Assembly (NCBI RefSeq): GCF_014204985.1
Contig: NZ_JACHMP010000001.1
Location: 2,728,001-2,792,000 of the forward strand
Direction: 5' to 3'
DNA: 64,000 nt
From: Streptosporangium becharense
GTDB lineage: Bacteria > Actinomycetota > Actinomycetes > Streptosporangiales > Streptosporangiaceae
The notes under the pieces are model-generated. The model was not told the DNA's origin and made no database searches. It saw nothing but the letters and a program-made list of their open reading frames with translations. The position numbers were made by a program, and so were the translations under genes. Positions 33,552 to 43,435 of this stretch are shown piece after piece. Every line of letters begins with the position of its first letter. The stretch's first letter is position 1.

Positions 33552-35280
33552 CGCGGCCCCCGTCGGCCACCGCGGGCGACAGCACCGGGGTCATGTGCCC
33601 GCGCCACGACCGGCGCATCTCCACCTCCGGCGGGACCAGCGGCAGCGGCGAACCGCGCAGGACGGTCCCGGCCACCCTGGGCAGCGAGAGCCGGAACTGC
33701 GACCCCTCGCCGGGGGCGCCCCACGCCTGCAACCAGCCGCCGTGCAGCATGGCGTCCTCCCTGGAGATGGCCAGCCCGAGACCGGTGCCGCCGATCGTCC
33801 GCGCGCGGGACGGGTCGGCCCGCCAGAAGCGGTCGAACACCAGGTTCTCCTCGCCGGGCTTCAGCCCCACCCCGTGGTCGCGCACGGCCACCGCGACGGC
33901 GTCCCGGTCGGCGCCGACCGAGACGACCACGTCGCGGCCCTCGCCGTGCTCGATGGCGTTGAACAGCAGGTTGCGCAGGATGCGCTCGACCCTGCGGCTG
34001 TCCATCTCCGCCATACAGGGCTCACCGGGAAGGCGCAGGTCGAACCTGGTGGAGTGACGCTCGGCCAGCGCCTCGGAGTCGGCGACGGCGCGGAGCACCA
34101 CGTCCCTGACGTCCACGGAGTCGATGTCCAGATCGGCGGCGCCCGCGTCGTAGCGGCTGATCTCCAGCAGGTCGGCGAGCATCGCCTCGAACCGGTTGAG
34201 CTGGTTCTGCATCAGCTCGGCCGACCTGGCCGCCATCGGGTCGAAGTCGTCCCGGGCGTCGTAGAGCAGGTCGGCGGCCATCCGCACGGTGGTCAGCGGG
34301 GTGCGCAGCTCGTGTGAGACGTCGGAGACGAACTGCCGCTGGACCTGGGAGAGCTCCTCCAACTGGTGGATCTTCAACGCCAGGTTGGCGGCCATCTCGT
34401 TGAAGGAGGTCGCCAGCCGGGCCAGGTCGTCCTCCCCGCGCACCTTGAGCCGCTCGTCCAGCCGCCCGGCGGCCAGCCGCTCGGCGGCCTGGCGCGCCAG
34501 GCGCACCGGCGTGACGACCTGGCGGGTGACCAGCGAGGCGATGGCGGCCAGCAGCAGCACCAGGCCGGCACCGACAAGCGTGATCATCTGCTGGACCGAG
34601 GCGAGGATCCGCTCCTCCTTGTCCAGCGGGACGAGGTGGTAGATCTCGTAGGAGGTGTCGAGCCCGGTCCCCCAGGTGTCCAGCCGGGTGCCGATGATCA
34701 GGCCGGGAACCGGCTCCGGCTGCCCCTTGTAGTACAGCGGGGTGTACCAGACGCTGTCCTCGCCGGCTTCCTTCCTGAACAGTTCCTCGCGCTGCCTGGG
34801 CGGGATGCTGACCGGGTCGATGTTCGTGGTGCCGTAGAACTCGCCGGGCCGGTTCTCGTTGCGGATGATCACCGAGTAGCGGCTGGCGGAACCGGCGCGC
34901 CGGGCGAGCGCGCCGGTGGCCTGGCTGAGCGGGCTGCCCCCGCCCGCCTGGAGCGGCTGACCCGACTCCGCGGGCTGCTTGGCGGGCTCGGCGGCCGGCT
35001 GGTTGAGGTAGCCGAGCACCGCGTTCCGGTCGGCCTGGGCCTCGCTTCTCGCCGCTCCCTCCCTGGCCTCCAGGGTCGCTCTGGCGATCTCCTGCATGAG
35101 GAAGACGCCGAGCACGGCGACCACCACGATGGAGATGACCATGGTGCTGGTGACCACGCGGAGCTGGAGCGAGCGCCAGAAGACCCGGCGCACCCGTCCG
35201 GCCGCGCGCCGGACACGACGCCGGACACCCCGCGCCAGCTGGCGCGGGGTGCGGCGACGCTTCTTCGGAGCGGAAGGCAT
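33541..35280 (-). CDS. mtrB: MtrB sensor histidine kinase
   Basis: About 579 residues. A very basic N-terminus (KKRRRTPRQLARGVRRRVRR) precedes TM1 (VTSTMVISIVVVAVLGVFL), an extracytoplasmic domain, TM2 (LVGAGLVLLLAAIASLV), HAMP, the H-box VSDVSHELRTPLTTVR, the N-box LLFNAIEHG and the G-boxes DHGVGLK and GGTGLGLAIS. It phosphorylates MtrA, encoded directly upstream. The ATG at 35280 is placed 25 bp after the mtrA stop; a GTG at 35334 inside mtrA would add 18 residues. Neither has an obvious ribosome binding site, so coupling to mtrA is likely. Confidence 0.94.
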   Translation of the reverse strand: MPSAPKKRRRTPRQLARGVRRRVRRAAGRVRRVFWRSLQLRVVTSTMVISIVVVAVLGVFLMQEIARATLEAREGAARSEAQADRNAVLGYLNQPAAEPAKQPAESGQPLQAGGGSPLSQATGALARRAGSASRYSVIIRNENRPGEFYGTTNIDPVSIPPRQREELFRKEAGEDSVWYTPLYYKGQPEPVPGLIIGTRLDTWGTGLDTSYEIYHLVPLDKEERILASVQQMITLVGAGLVLLLAAIASLVTRQVVTPVRLARQAAERLAAGRLDERLKVRGEDDLARLATSFNEMAANLALKIHQLEELSQVQRQFVSDVSHELRTPLTTVRMAADLLYDARDDFDPMAARSAELMQNQLNRFEAMLADLLEISRYDAGAADLDIDSVDVRDVVLRAVADSEALAERHSTRFDLRLPGEPCMAEMDSRRVERILRNLLFNAIEHGEGRDVVVSVGADRDAVAVAVRDHGVGLKPGEENLVFDRFWRADPSRARTIGGTGLGLAISREDAMLHGGWLQAWGAPGEGSQFRLSLPRVAGTVLRGSPLPLVPPEVEMRRSWRGHMTPVLSPAVADGGRDAD

Positions 35281-35305
35281 GTCGGGGTCCGGGGGGATCC
35301 GTGGA

Positions 35306-35983
35306 TCAGGCCGGGCCGGCCTTGTAGCCGACACCGCGGACCGTCACGACGATCTCGGGGTGCTCCGGGTCCTTCTCGATCTTCGCGCGGAGCCGCTGCA
35401 CGTGCACGTTGACCAGGCGGGTGTCGGCCGCGTGGCGGTAGCCCCAGACCTGTTCGAGCAGGACCTCCCGGGTGAAGACCTGGCGCGGCTTGCGCGCGAG
35501 GGCGACCAGCAGGTCGAACTCCAGCGGCGTGAGGTTGATGGTCTCCTCGCCCCGCTTGACCGAGTGCCCGGCGACGTCGATGGTGATGTCCCCGATCTGC
35601 AGGATCTCCGGCGTGGGCTCGTCGGTGCGGCGCAGCCTGGCGCGGACCCGGGCGACGAGTTCCTTGGGCTTGAAGGGCTTGACGATGTAGTCGTCCGCCC
35701 CCGACTCCAGGCCGAGCACCACGTCGATGGTGTCGCTCTTGGCGGTGAGCATCACGATCGGCACCCCGGACTCGGCGCGGATACGGCGGCAGACGTCGAT
35801 GCCGTCGGCGCCGGGGAGCATCAGGTCGAGCAGCACCAGATCCGGCCGGGTGTCGCGGAACGCGTCGAGCGCCTTGTCACCGTCGGAGACGAAGGAAGGT
35901 TCGAAGCCCTCCCCGCGCAGCACGATGCCGAGCATCTCGGCGAGAGCGGCGTCGTCGTCGACGACCAGCACGCGTCCTTTCAT
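35306..35983 (-). CDS. mtrA: MtrA response regulator
   Basis: 225-residue OmpR/PhoB-type regulator. The receiver domain starts MKGRVLVVDDDAALAEML with phospho-acceptor Asp53 in LVLLDLMLPGADG; the winged-helix domain ends VNVHVQRLRAKIEKDPEHPE, then TVRGVGYKAG. MtrA is an essential or global regulator of cell division and cell wall in mycobacteria and of development in streptomycetes. The ATG at 35983 follows GAGGGG closely. First gene of mtrA-mtrB-lpqB-comF. Confidence 0.95.
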   Translation of the reverse strand: MKGRVLVVDDDAALAEMLGIVLRGEGFEPSFVSDGDKALDAFRDTRPDLVLLDLMLPGADGIDVCRRIRAESGVPIVMLTAKSDTIDVVLGLESGADDYIVKPFKPKELVARVRARLRRTDEPTPEILQIGDITIDVAGHSVKRGEETINLTPLEFDLLVALARKPRQVFTREVLLEQVWGYRHAADTRLVNVHVQRLRAKIEKDPEHPEIVVTVRGVGYKAGPA

Positions 35984-36350
35984 GGCCCCTCATTCGGTTT
36001 ACGCAGTTCGGGAGTTATTGGGATAAACCGCTCGATCGTCGAAGATTACCCTTGTCCGCCTACCAGATGACACCGGCCGACGACCGCGCGTCCAAGCGAC
36101 GAATTTTAGGCACAGGAACGTGAAGCGTGTCGTGGTGCCCCCGCACGGTCCTCGCCCGTCCCGGCGACTGCGGACACCGGGCGGAGATGACCACGACCCC
36201 AGTCTGCGGTAAACCGCGCCGTCTCGGCCATCCCTCCGGCATCTCCGTCGATCTCCGAGCCGGAATCCTCCCGCGCGTCCCGCCCGAAGGGAACGGGACT
36301 GTGATCACCCGATCACCACGGACGGCGTGGTCGCATGCCAGGATTGGGAT
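35984..36350. other. divergent promoter region between mtrA and the MoxR cluster
   Basis: 367 bp without a supported gene. The mtrA side is comparatively AT-rich (GGTTTATCCCAATAACTCCC on the minus strand at about 36010-36030). The right end has two closely spaced GATCACC words (36303-36317), which may be a direct-repeat operator for the membrane-protein gene. No clear -35/-10 pair. Confidence 0.4.
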
Positions 36351-37694
36351 ATGTCAGACGGTCACGGTTCCGCTCCCGACACGCCTCCGGGCTGGGCGTC
36401 AAACCAGCCTCCCCCCTACGGTGGCACCCCGGGATCCCCCTGGACCGCCCCCGGCTCGACACCCGGCGGCCCTTCCACGCCCCACGGACAGCCGCCGCCC
36501 CACCAGCAGGGATACCAGCAGCCCCACCAGCAGGGCCCGTACGGCGCGGCGCCGCACGCCTACCAGGCACTGCGGCCGGGGATCATCCCGCTGCGTCCGC
36601 TGGGCCTGGGCGACATCCTCGACGGCGCGGTCAAGCTGATCCGCTCCAACCCCAGGAGCACGCTCGGCCTGTCGGCGATCGTCGCCGTGCTGAGCACGAT
36701 CCCCAGCCTGATCTGGCAACTGCTCGCTCCGGGCGCCTCCTTCTCCGTCTCGCTGGACGACCCGTACGCGGCGGAGAGCCTGTCCCGGACGGGCCTCTTC
36801 GCCCAGTACGGCGGCACGCTGGTGTCGTCCGCGGTGCAGTTCGTCGCGGTGACCCTGCTCAGCGGCATGTTGACGTGCGTACTCGGCCGGGCGGTCCTCG
36901 GCGGCAGGGTGACGATCGCCGAGGCGTGGCGGCTGGCCCGCCCCCGCGTGCCCACCCTGCTCGGTCTGGTGCTCGTCATCACCGCGATCCTGCTGGTCCC
37001 GGCCGTGCCGATCTTCGTGTTGATCATCGCGCTCACCGCCGACGCCGGAGTCGGGGCGGCAGTGGCCGTGACCCTGCTGGCGATGCTCGGCTTCCTCGTC
37101 TACGCGTTCTTCATCACCACCAGGCTGGCTCTCGCGGCGCCCGTGGCGGTGCTGGAGCGGCGCGGCGTCGTCGACTCGCTGCGCAGGTCCTGGAACCTGG
37201 TCGACGGCGGTTTCTGGCGGACGCTCGGCATCCTGATCCTCACCCAGATCATCATGATCCTGGTCTCCTTCGTGCTCCTCATCCCCTTCACGGTGGTCGC
37301 CGGTGTGCTGACCGCCGCGGGCGGCCTGTCCACCGCTTCGCTGATCGCCGCGGCGACGCTGATCGCCGTGGGCGGCGTCGTCGGCTCGATGATCACCTAT
37401 CCGTTCCAGGCGGGGGTCAACGGCCTGCTCTACGCCGACCGGCGGATGCGCGTCGAGGCGTTCGACCTGGTGCTGCAGACCGCGGCGATCGAACAGCAGC
37501 GGCAGGGCTGGGTCCACGCCTCCGCCGACGACCTGTGGGACCCGTCCGTCACCCCGGTCCAGCCCGGCTACGGACAGCCCGGCTACGGGCAACCGGGCTA
37601 CGGGCAGCCCGGGCCCGGCTACGGACAGCCCGGCTACGGACAGCCGGGTTACGGTCCGCCGGGGCCCGGACAGCCGGGGCATCCCGACCGGTGA
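36351..37694 (+). CDS. multi-pass membrane protein with PGYGQ tail, first gene of the MoxR cluster
   Basis: 447 residues. A Pro/Gln-rich cytoplasmic N-terminus leads to PLRPLGLGDILDGAVKLIR, then about six transmembrane helices (for example LLGLVLVITAILLVPAVPIF and IIMILVSFVLLIPFTVVAGV), the pattern of the glycerophosphodiester-phosphodiesterase membrane domain without any phosphodiesterase part. The C-terminus carries six PGYGQ-type repeats, encoded by 15-bp DNA units at about 37560-37660. The ATG at 36351 follows AGGA. Its stop overlaps the next start (GTGA). It corresponds in position to Rv3689 of M. tuberculosis. Function unknown. Confidence 0.8.
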   Translation: MSDGHGSAPDTPPGWASNQPPPYGGTPGSPWTAPGSTPGGPSTPHGQPPPHQQGYQQPHQQGPYGAAPHAYQALRPGIIPLRPLGLGDILDGAVKLIRSNPRSTLGLSAIVAVLSTIPSLIWQLLAPGASFSVSLDDPYAAESLSRTGLFAQYGGTLVSSAVQFVAVTLLSGMLTCVLGRAVLGGRVTIAEAWRLARPRVPTLLGLVLVITAILLVPAVPIFVLIIALTADAGVGAAVAVTLLAMLGFLVYAFFITTRLALAAPVAVLERRGVVDSLRRSWNLVDGGFWRTLGILILTQIIMILVSFVLLIPFTVVAGVLTAAGGLSTASLIAAATLIAVGGVVGSMITYPFQAGVNGLLYADRRMRVEAFDLVLQTAAIEQQRQGWVHASADDLWDPSVTPVQPGYGQPGYGQPGYGQPGPGYGQPGYGQPGYGPPGPGQPGHPDR

Positions 37695-38521
37695 GTTCCG
37701 TGGTCCCGCCCCTGGCCCCTCCGGTCGACGTCGGCCGTGAGGAGGCGCAGCGTCAGGCCGCGCAGGAGCTGCTCAAGGCCGAGTACGCCGACGAGTCGCT
37801 CCTCGACCGGATCCTGCGCGGCGTCGACCAGTTCCTCGGCGACCTGCTGGACCTGGAGTCGGTGGACGTCGGCGGCGGTGTCGCGGTACGGATCGCGCTC
37901 GCCGTGATCGTCGTCGCCCTCCTGGCCGCGCTGGTCGTGATCGCGCGCAGGACCGTCCGGAGCGGGGCCGCGCGGCGGGAGGGCGTCTTCACCGGCCGTC
38001 GCCGCAGCGCCGCGGAACACCGGGAGGCCGCCGAGCGGCTGGCGGCGGAGGGCCGCTGGTCCGACGCCGTCCGTGAACGGCTCCGGGCGATCGCGGCCGA
38101 CCTGGAGGAGCGTGTGATCGTCAACGCGGTCCCCGGCCGCACCGCCGACGAACTGGCCGCCGAGGCGGGGCGTGCGCTGCCCGGGTTCGCCGCCGGCCTG
38201 ACCGCGGCGGCGCGGGTGTTCGACGACGTCACCTACGGCGAGGTCCCGGGCACGGCGGAGGACTACGGGCTGCTTCGCGACCTCGACCTGCGGCTGCGCG
38301 ACGCCCGCCCGGTGCTCGTCCCCGCCGCGGCGGAGACCCCGCCAGGGACGACCCCGTGGGCGACCGCAGGACGGGCGTCCGCGCAGGAGACGACCGCAGG
38401 GGGGACGACCGGCCCGGAGACGACCGCAGGGGGGACGACCGGGCCGGGGACGACCGCAGGGGGGACGACCGGGCCGGGGACGACCGCGCGGGAGACGTCC
38501 GTGAGAGAGGCCGCCCCGTGA
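37691..38521 (+). CDS. DUF4129-domain membrane protein
   Basis: 276 residues. A cytosolic or external N-terminal helix region (REEAQRQAAQELLKAEYADE) is followed by one transmembrane helix (VAVRIALAVIVVALLAALVV) and the DUF4129 domain (AAEHREAAERLAAEGRWSDA, RLRAIAADLEERVIV, PGRTADELA). The last 40 residues are Thr/Gly/Pro repeats from a 30-bp tandem DNA repeat. The GTG at 37691 overlaps the preceding stop, and the 3-prime end overlaps the DUF4350 start, both as GTGA. DUF4129 proteins nearly always accompany MoxR/DUF58 genes, as here. Confidence 0.87.
   Translation: MSSVVPPLAPPVDVGREEAQRQAAQELLKAEYADESLLDRILRGVDQFLGDLLDLESVDVGGGVAVRIALAVIVVALLAALVVIARRTVRSGAARREGVFTGRRRSAAEHREAAERLAAEGRWSDAVRERLRAIAADLEERVIVNAVPGRTADELAAEAGRALPGFAAGLTAAARVFDDVTYGEVPGTAEDYGLLRDLDLRLRDARPVLVPAAAETPPGTTPWATAGRASAQETTAGGTTGPETTAGGTTGPGTTAGGTTGPGTTARETSVREAAP
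38401..38490 (+). repeat. three 30-bp tandem repeats in the DUF4129 gene
   Basis: Three 30-bp units at 38401, 38431 and 38461 differ at a few positions and are flanked by partial copies. They encode GTTGPETTAG-like decapeptides near the C-terminus. The unit is a multiple of three, so copy-number change would keep the frame. Confidence 0.9.
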
Positions 38522-39672
38522 GCCTGGCCGCTCCTCCGGAGTCGGGGTCCGCCTCCACCTCGCCGACCGCCCGAGGTCTCTGGCTCCGCGGCCGGGGCGC
38601 CCTCGCGATCGCGTTCCTCGTGGTCGTCGCGGCCCTCACCGGCGTGCTGCTGAGCGGTTCCGGCGGGGGCGGCCGGCCACTGGACCCCGCCGACACCTCG
38701 CTGTCGGGTGGCAAGGCCCTGGCCGAGCTGTTGCGGGCCCGGGGGGTCCGGGTCGTCCGGGTCACCTCGGCGGCCGAGGCCGCGGCCGCCGGCACCGGGA
38801 CGCTCCTGGTCGGCGACACGTCCTTCCTCACCGTGGAGGACGCCGAGCGGCTCGCCGCGCTCCCCGCCGACCTGCTCCTGGTCGGAGTGCGGACTCACCT
38901 GGACGTGCTCGCCCCCGGCGTGTCGCCCGGCGAGCGCGCGCGGACGCGCTCCCGCGAACCCCGGTGCGTCCTGCCGGCCGCGGCCGGGGCGGGCAGCGCC
39001 TACCTGGGCGGGACGACCTTCACCCTCCCGGCGCGGGGCACCGGCTGCTACCCGTCGGACGGGGCACCCACCCTGGTCTCCTACCCGGACCGGGGACGGA
39101 CGATCACCGTCACGGGCGACGGCGGGTTCATGACCAACCTGCGGCTCGCCGAGGACGGCAACGCCGCACTCGCGGTGAACCTGGCCGGCGCCCGGCCCGT
39201 GCTGGTCTGGCTGACCGCCCCCGACTCGCCCCGGGCCACTGACGGGCAGGACTTCTACGGCCTGATCCCGGACGGGGTCAAGTGGGCGGTGCTGCAGGTG
39301 GGGCTCGCCGTGCTGCTGCTGGCCCTCTGGCGGGGACGCCGGCTCGGCCCGGTCGTGGTCGAGCGGCTCCCGGTCGTGGTCAGAGCCGCCGAGACGGTCG
39401 AGGGCCGTGCCAGGCTCTATCGGGCGAGACGGGCCCGCGACCGGGCCGCCGCGGCGCTCCGCGCCGGCTTCGCCGACCGGGTCACCCCCCGGCTCGGACT
39501 GCCTCCGGGGGCCGGACCGGAGGCGACGGTGAGCGCCGTCGCCGACCGGACCGGCCAGCCGGTGACGAGTGTGGGCGCCGCCCTCTACGGGCCGCCGCCC
39601 GCCGACGAGGCCGGGCTGGTCGCCCTGGCCGCATATATGGACATGTTGGAAAGGCAGGTCAGACAGTCGTGA
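38518..39672 (+). CDS. DUF4350-domain membrane protein
   Basis: 384 residues. One N-terminal transmembrane helix (ALAIAFLVVVAALTGVLLSG), an external DUF4350 domain (DTSLSGGKALAELLRARGVR ... GTLLVGDTSFLTVEDAERL), a second helix (WAVLQVGLAVLLLALW) and a cytoplasmic tail rich in Arg and Ala. DUF4350 is a class of GATase-like domains tied to MoxR clusters. The GTG at 38518 overlaps the preceding stop (GTGA). It corresponds in position to Rv3691. Confidence 0.86.
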   Translation: MSLAAPPESGSASTSPTARGLWLRGRGALAIAFLVVVAALTGVLLSGSGGGGRPLDPADTSLSGGKALAELLRARGVRVVRVTSAAEAAAAGTGTLLVGDTSFLTVEDAERLAALPADLLLVGVRTHLDVLAPGVSPGERARTRSREPRCVLPAAAGAGSAYLGGTTFTLPARGTGCYPSDGAPTLVSYPDRGRTITVTGDGGFMTNLRLAEDGNAALAVNLAGARPVLVWLTAPDSPRATDGQDFYGLIPDGVKWAVLQVGLAVLLLALWRGRRLGPVVVERLPVVVRAAETVEGRARLYRARRARDRAAAALRAGFADRVTPRLGLPPGAGPEATVSAVADRTGQPVTSVGAALYGPPPADEAGLVALAAYMDMLERQVRQS

Positions 39673-39739
39673 GCGAGCGTAGCGCGCGAGCCGGAACCCC
39701 CGGCCGCACCGCGGACCCGAAGACCGGCAGGGGGTCGGC

Positions 39740-40783
<1,044 letters not shown>

Positions 40784-40786
40784 TCC

Positions 40787-42256
40787 ATGGCGCTGACGGG
40801 ACGGGCCGCGCTGCTGGCACTGCTGGGCACCCTGGTCGTGCTGTTCGCTCCCCGGCCGGGGGCGGCCGTGGCCGGGGTGGCGCTGCTGATCGCGGCGCTG
40901 GCCGTGGTGGACCTGCTGCTGGCCGGAAGTGTGCGTCCGCTGCGGTTCACCCGCGCGGGCGACCGCCTGGTACGGCTCGGCGAGTCCGCCACGGTCGAGC
41001 TGATCGTGGAGAACCCCGGCCTCCGCAGGGTACGCGGCCTGGTCAGGGACGCCTGGCCGCCGTCGGCGGGGGCCGTGCCCCGGCACCTGCCGCTGGACGT
41101 GCCGCCCGGGGAGCGCCGGCGTCTCGTCACCACCCTGACTCCCACGCGCAGGGGTGACCGCCAGGCGGTCACGGTGACGGTGCGGGCCCTGGGCCCGCTG
41201 GGCATCGCGGCCCGCCAGGGCTCGCACCGGGTGCCCTGGTCGGTCCGGGTGCTGCCGCCCTTCCTCAGCCGCAGACACCTGCCCGCGAAACTGTCCAGGC
41301 TCAGGGAGCTGGAGGGCAGGCATCCGTCGATGGTCCGGGGACAGGGCACCGAGTTCGACTCCCTGCGCGAGTACGTGGTCGGCGACGACGTCCGTTCGAT
41401 CGACTGGCGGGCCACCGCGCGCCGCGACGACGTCGTGGTCCGCACCTGGCGTCCCGAGCGTGACCGGCGGGTGCTGATCGTGCTGGACACCGGCCGCACC
41501 TCGGCCGGCCGGGTGGGCGGCGTCCCGGGTTCACCGGCCGGACAGGGCCCGCGAACCGGTTCCTCCGGCGGGCTCGGGCCGTCCGGGTCCGGGGCGTCCA
41601 CTCCGCCCGGCCCGTCCGTTCCGGCGGGTTCGTCCGTTCCGGCGGGTTCGTCTGCCCCGGCCGGCCCGCCGGCGACGGTGCCGATGATGCCCGGCTGGCC
41701 CCGCCTCGACTGGTCGATGGACGCGGCGCTGCTGCTGGCGGCACTGGCCTCCCGCGCCGGCGACCGGGTCGACTTCATGGCCCACGACCGCGCGGTGCGC
41801 GCGTGGGTGTCCGGCGCCGGTCGTACCGAGCTGCTGTCGTCGCTGGTCAACGCCATGGCCCCGATCGAGGCCGAGCTGGTCGAGGCCGACTCGGCCGGGA
41901 TGGTCGCCGCCGTCATGGCACGGGCCAAGCGGCGCTGCCTGGTCGTCGTGCTGACCGACCTCAACGCGGCGGCACTGGAGGAGGGGCTGCTGCCGGTGCT
42001 GCCCCGGCTCTCGTCGCGGCACCTGGTGCTGCTGGCCGCGGTGTCCGACCCGCAGGTCGCCGCGATGGCTGCCGGTCGCGGCACCTCCGAGCTGGTCTAT
42101 GGCGCGGCGGCCGCCGAACGCCTGATCGCGGACCGGCGCAGGATCACCGCCCGGCTGCGCCGTCAGGGGGTGGAGGTGGTGGACGCCGCCCCCGAACAGC
42201 TCGCCCCCGCCCTGGCCGACGCCTACCTGGCGCTGAAGGCGGCCGGCCGGCTCTGA
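40787..42256 (+). CDS. DUF58-domain protein (MoxR partner)
   Basis: 489 residues: two N-terminal transmembrane helices, a beta-rich external region and the DUF58 signature EFDSLREYVVGDDVRSIDWR. A VWA-like fold follows with the metal-site start VLIVLDTGRTSA. Directly after this MIDAS-like loop is an insertion of about 60 low-complexity residues (Gly/Ser/Pro, with SVPAGS repeats) before the fold resumes at WSMDAALLLAALASRAGDRV. Such an insertion is absent from typical DUF58 proteins. The ATG at 40787 lies three bases after the moxR stop; both are surely co-transcribed. Confidence 0.9.
   Translation: MALTGRAALLALLGTLVVLFAPRPGAAVAGVALLIAALAVVDLLLAGSVRPLRFTRAGDRLVRLGESATVELIVENPGLRRVRGLVRDAWPPSAGAVPRHLPLDVPPGERRRLVTTLTPTRRGDRQAVTVTVRALGPLGIAARQGSHRVPWSVRVLPPFLSRRHLPAKLSRLRELEGRHPSMVRGQGTEFDSLREYVVGDDVRSIDWRATARRDDVVVRTWRPERDRRVLIVLDTGRTSAGRVGGVPGSPAGQGPRTGSSGGLGPSGSGASTPPGPSVPAGSSVPAGSSAPAGPPATVPMMPGWPRLDWSMDAALLLAALASRAGDRVDFMAHDRAVRAWVSGAGRTELLSSLVNAMAPIEAELVEADSAGMVAAVMARAKRRCLVVVLTDLNAAALEEGLLPVLPRLSSRHLVLLAAVSDPQVAAMAAGRGTSELVYGAAAAERLIADRRRITARLRRQGVEVVDAAPEQLAPALADAYLALKAAGRL
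41615..41650 (+). repeat. 18-bp tandem repeat in the DUF58 insertion
   Basis: TCCGTTCCGGCGGGTTCG occurs twice in tandem (41615-41632, 41633-41650), followed by a diverged third copy (41651-41668). It encodes SVPAGS-like hexapeptides in the loop inserted after the MIDAS-like motif. Confidence 0.9.
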
Positions 42257-42319
42257 CCCGGGACCGGGCCCGGTGGCCCGGTGACCCGAGCACGCGTGGC
42301 GACAGGCCCACCCGGAGGC

Positions 42320-42388
42320 CGGTTCGGGCACACGGAGGCCCGACCGGTGCCCCCGGAGAGCGGTTCGGGCACACGGAGGCCCGACCGG
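42320..42388. repeat. 28-bp direct repeat at a convergent junction
   Basis: An identical 28-bp sequence beginning CGGTTCGGGCACACGGAGG occurs at 42320-42347 and 42361-42388 (period 41 bp), between the convergent DUF58 and SpoIIM genes. No terminator-like stem is obvious, so the repeat may itself be a remnant of a duplicated gene end. Confidence 0.88.
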
Positions 42389-42403
42389 GGACGGGGCGGT
42401 TCC

Positions 42404-43399
42404 CTACCCCGCACTGGGTGCGAGGTCAGGGGCCCGTTCCAGGTCTCCGGTCTCGTGGGCGGCCTCGGCCCGGCGGCCGAAGTAGACCACGTATGTGAGG
42501 AACGCGGCCTCCGCCACCACGCCGATGCCGATGCGGGCCCAGGTGGGCAACCCGGACGGGGTGACCAGGCCCTCGATGAGCCCGGAGACGAACAGCACCA
42601 CGAGCAGCCCGAGGGCCACGCTCATCACCGCCCGCCCCTGCTCCGCCAGGGCCTCCGTCCTCCTGCGCGGGCCCGGGTCGACGGCCGTCCAGCCCAGGCG
42701 CATGCCGACCGCCGCGGCCAGGAACACCGCGGTCAGCTCCAGCAGGCCGTGCGGGGTGATGAGGCCGAAGAAGATGTCGAGCTTGCCGCGCGAGGCCATC
42801 AACCCGGCGGAGGACGCCACGTTGAGCGCGTTCTCCCACAGGATGAACGGAATCGGCAGACCGAGCAGGATCGCCATGACGATGACCTGCATCGACACCC
42901 AGGCGTTGTTGACCCAGACCTGGCCGGCGAAGGAGGCCGCCGGGTTCTCCGAGTAGTAGTCGGCGAAGTCGTGTTCGACGAGCTGGGTGATCTCCTCCGG
43001 GGTGGCGATCGCCGCCTGGACGCCGGGGTTCTCCGCGATCCAGACGGCGACGACCGTGGAGACCAGGACGAACGCGACCGTGGTGGCGAGCCACCACCGG
43101 CGGGCCCGGTAGGCGACCACCGGGAAGGAGACGGCGAAGAAGCGGACCAGTTCCCGCCAGGCCGGGGTGTGCGCTCCGGTCACCGCGGACCGAGCACGGG
43201 CGACGAGCGCCGACAGGCGGCCCACCAGGATCGGGTCGGCCGAGGCCGAGCGCACGAGGGACAGGTGTGTGGCCACCCGCTGGTAGAGGTCGACCAGTTC
43301 GTCGACCTCCGCGCCGTCCAGCGACCCACGCCGCCGGGTCAGCTCCTCCAGGCGGTCCCAGGCGGCACGGTGCGCGGTGACGAAGGCGTCGATGTCCAC
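42404..43399 (-). CDS. SpoIIM-family membrane protein
   Basis: 331 residues of the stage-II-sporulation-protein-M family. A helical cytosolic N-terminus (VDLYQRVATHLSLVRSASAD) precedes about six transmembrane helices, with the family hallmark WENALNVASSAGLMASRG and GLITPHGLLELTAVFLA. SpoIIM in Bacillus helps peptidoglycan hydrolysis during engulfment; actinobacterial homologues beside MoxR clusters have no assigned role. The GTG at 43399 is probably leaderless (TAGGCT ends six bases upstream). It corresponds to Rv3694c, including its opposite orientation. Confidence 0.9.
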   Translation of the reverse strand: MDIDAFVTAHRAAWDRLEELTRRRGSLDGAEVDELVDLYQRVATHLSLVRSASADPILVGRLSALVARARSAVTGAHTPAWRELVRFFAVSFPVVAYRARRWWLATTVAFVLVSTVVAVWIAENPGVQAAIATPEEITQLVEHDFADYYSENPAASFAGQVWVNNAWVSMQVIVMAILLGLPIPFILWENALNVASSAGLMASRGKLDIFFGLITPHGLLELTAVFLAAAVGMRLGWTAVDPGPRRRTEALAEQGRAVMSVALGLLVVLFVSGLIEGLVTPSGLPTWARIGIGVVAEAAFLTYVVYFGRRAEAAHETGDLERAPDLAPSAG

Positions 43400-43405
43400 T
43401 CCGGC

Positions 43406-43429
43406 AGCCTATCCAGACGAAGGTAGGGT
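43406..43429. promoter_or_regulatory. mirror-image leaderless promoters for the SpoIIM and RDD genes
   Basis: Start codons of the divergent genes are 36 bp apart. On the minus strand TAGGCT (43411-43406) ends exactly six bases before the SpoIIM GTG; on the plus strand TAGGGT (43424-43429) ends exactly six bases before the RDD GTG. Both match the TAnnnT -10 of actinobacterial leaderless promoters, and the -10 hexamers themselves are only 12 bp apart, so the two RNA polymerases must compete. Confidence 0.65.
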
Positions 43430-43435
43430 GCTGGT

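Noticed and set aside
31431-33962. A plus-strand frame of 843 codons opposite comF, lpqB and mtrB
   Set aside because: It spans three genes antisense and has no recognisable domain or ribosome binding site.
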